Part shown: in pieces, positions 61,850 to 64,000 of the stretch
Layout of the letters: every line of letters begins with the position of its first letter
Numbering within the stretch: the first letter of the stretch is position 1
Source: Vanilla planifolia
Lineage: Eukaryota > Streptophyta > Magnoliopsida > Asparagales > Orchidaceae
Direction: 5' to 3'
Assembly: GCA_023846275.1 (NCBI GenBank)
Contig: JAIUJO010000086.1
Coordinates: 838,690-902,689, forward strand
Length of the DNA: 64,000 nucleotides
Notes under the pieces: model-generated
Seen by the model: the letters and a program-made list of their open reading frames with translations, nothing else
The model's database searches: none
What the model was told of the DNA's origin: nothing
Program-made: the position numbers and the translations under genes

Positions 61850-62736
61850 TTCTCTCTACTTTCTCTACTACTAAAACATCAACTATATGATTCCAACATC
61901 ATGTTGTATAATTGGCATCTCACTAAATCATTGTTATTAATTATTCACTTATTTTATTATAAGGCCTCTCCATCAAACAGTATGATTCCTTCAACTCCTT
62001 AATGGTTATCAGAAGCCCATCTTACTCTTTGACCTTTATCTGATCATATTGTATGAGAATCCCATGGTACAGTATGATCACTACAATATGATATGATGAC
62101 ATTGTTGGACCACACAATAAGCTTTCTTCTTGAAACAACTTAACTCTAATTGTATTATATAATCTCTTAATTGTATGATATGTTTATTAACTCCCTAAAA
62201 AAATTATTGATAATTATATTGTATATTGAGTCTAATCATATAGTAGACTCACCTCCAAACAAAACCATCAGACTTAAATTCAATTACCTTTTACTATAAG
62301 ACAACTCTAAACCCCCATAATTAGTTATCATATCATTCTTGTATGATAAAATAAAACCTCTAATTCCTTTATAAAAATGAATAAAATCAATAAAAAATAT
62401 AATTTCAACTTTTTTGCCCAATTTTCACTCATTGTAGTAGCTTTCTATTACGTTCTTCCCCTTCTTTATTCTTATAGTACTAGTAAGTCTCCTTTCTATC
62501 TTCCTTGCTGCTCTTCTTATGACCAACACAATTCTTTTCTTCTCTTTCTTGTTGTCCTCTTGAATTGAAAATTTCTTCTTCCCTCTTCTCTTTATTTTCT
62601 CTTTTTCTCCTTTTCTCCCTCTTTTTTTCTTTCATTAGCTACATCTCTAAACTACCTAAAACTTTTAGTAATAACTTATTTAACACTATTCTTGTTAAAG
62701 ATAATTTTCTTAAATTAAAAAGTATTATTTGTCATT
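61850..62736 (-). repeat. block X, copy 2 (inverted)
   Basis: Reverse complement of 32481-33373, with moderate divergence and small indels. It stops at the point where the 31.6-kb copy enters gag, so the gag part is absent here. Short plus-strand frames inside are chance. Confidence 0.75.
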
Positions 62737-64000
62737 TAAATATTCATAATATATATATTATTCAAAAAATTGTAATTAATTATGTAGGTCATAAAACATT
62801 ATTAGCACACTACAATTATATTCTACAAAGAGAGTTATTTTTAATTATATGCTTTAATAAAATTTAATTTTCATTTAAAAATATGACGCACTTCTCAAAA
62901 CAAAATTATTATTATTTTGTTTTAATTAATAAATGTATTATTTTAAAAAAATAATTTTATTATTATTTAAATTTTCATAATTACAATTACGTCAATCAAA
63001 TCTCAAGATTTGTAATAAATTATATAGAGCAAAATTTTAAGATATTAAAATAACAAAATTCTATTTTTGTATGCATTATTTCATGAAAGCATATATATTA
63101 TCATTCAAATCATGAAATATAAATATTTTTAAAATATAAAATGATATACTAATAAAATAATTATCAACCACTTAGAAAAATCATATTATATGTAAGAGTA
63201 AAAAATAATAAATAATATGCCAAAATATCTTCATTATTAAACATTTCATATATTAATTTAATATTGTGCATATATCATAATTACAAGCTTTACTTATTAT
63301 ATTTAGGACGAAAACATCTTTTTCAAATTATTTTTTTTATTTTTTACAAATATAAATATGCATATTTATCACCAAATAATTTTTTAAATATATATATATA
63401 GACACACACACATACCATATTTCTTATCATTATTTCACTCAAATTATCATCTTTATTTTTCCCTCTATCATAGTATTAGCATGCTATATTTTATACTTAA
63501 TGTATTATATATTTTGTAAAATTTTTAATAGCATACCATACATTAAATTCATTGCATTATAAGTTTTATGTAAAACCACTCTACGACAAATCCTATGTTA
63601 TTGCTGATTCCTTAACTTTTATAACCTAACGTACAATATGTTGAGCATCTTATATGGCATGCACAAATCACGTATATTGTACTCTAATACAAATGAATAA
63701 TATTTGTCTCTACAACCTTAATGGCAATATGTTATGTAATTTCTAGATATCATTATAAAAGAATATTAAATAAGATGATACATTTGTAAATAATAGAATA
63801 TTTTAGCATTTTTTAAAAATGTCATGTTGAAACTCATAGGGAATAAGATTTTCAAATTCCCAATAGTCATGGTATTGGTAGGATAAAAAAATGATTTTAA
63901 CTGACCTCACTTCCCAAGCTTAATTCAATAGTGAGCTTTGAAGAGTTTAGGTCATCAAGACTTGTTGTCTCGGCTTATAAATAAGTCTAGTAGGCCCAAT
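62737..64000. other. AT-rich sequence to window end
   Basis: Very AT-rich with TATATA and short ACACAC runs near 63390-63415. No gene or recognised repeat. Confidence 0.4.

Noticed and set aside
1-64000. CRISPR arrays, rRNA or tRNA genes
   Set aside because: No regularly spaced identical short repeats with unique spacers and no rRNA- or tRNA-like segment was noticed. The tRNA-like motifs at 31533 and 41087 are retrotransposon primer sites.

Overview
The window looks like nuclear DNA of a flowering plant. It is AT-rich and has very few open frames. It carries Ty1/copia elements with a plant-type primer site, and relics of genes whose introns keep GT-AG borders. Their protein products (SDA1, a KIN-14 kinesin, a D-type cyclin) are plant-like. 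I cannot name the species. No intact host protein-coding gene was found, and no RNA gene or CRISPR array.

Layout. 1-9.6 kb: AT-rich non-coding DNA with one short unexplained ORF. 9.6-10.9 kb (minus): decayed 5' half of an ATK-type KIN-14 kinesin gene. 11.8-15.2 kb: a solo LTR with a near-perfect target duplication, then a 5' fragment of the same LTR family between two copies of a 212-bp direct repeat. 17.6-18.1 kb: one copy of a repeat that forms an array further on. 21.8-29.2 kb (plus): SDA1 pseudogene with introns, several stops and frameshifts, and a preserved native C-terminus. 30.9-33.4 kb: LTR end, degenerate primer site, decayed gag and a non-coding block X of the same LTR family. About 35.1-38.6 kb: degenerate tandem array with units of about 310-510 bp. 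39.2-47.8 kb: one complete young Sirevirus-like copia element with a perfect 5-bp target duplication. 50.4-51.4 kb: first exon of a D-type cyclin, broken by two single-base losses. 51.6-60.25 kb: a huge AAG/GAA polypurine tract, interrupted by about 360 bp of degenerate telomere-type repeats and containing a duplicated unit of about 2.9 kb. 60.3-62.7 kb (minus): an LTR and block X matching the 31-33 kb element in inverted orientation. The rest is AT-rich DNA.

How it fits together. This is repeat-rich, decaying intergenic chromatin. The only element with a nearly complete coding capacity is the copia element: gag, protease, integrase, reverse transcriptase and RNase H all lie in one frame, but stop codons interrupt that frame. 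Several relics carry TAG where a Gln is expected, as cytosine-methylation decay at CAG sites would produce. The points most worth a second look are the polypurine tract with its higher-order duplication and embedded telomeric repeat, and a possible gag-only, pol-less LTR family seen in two complementary fragments. All similarity statements come from reading the sequence and from knowledge of the protein families; no database search was run.
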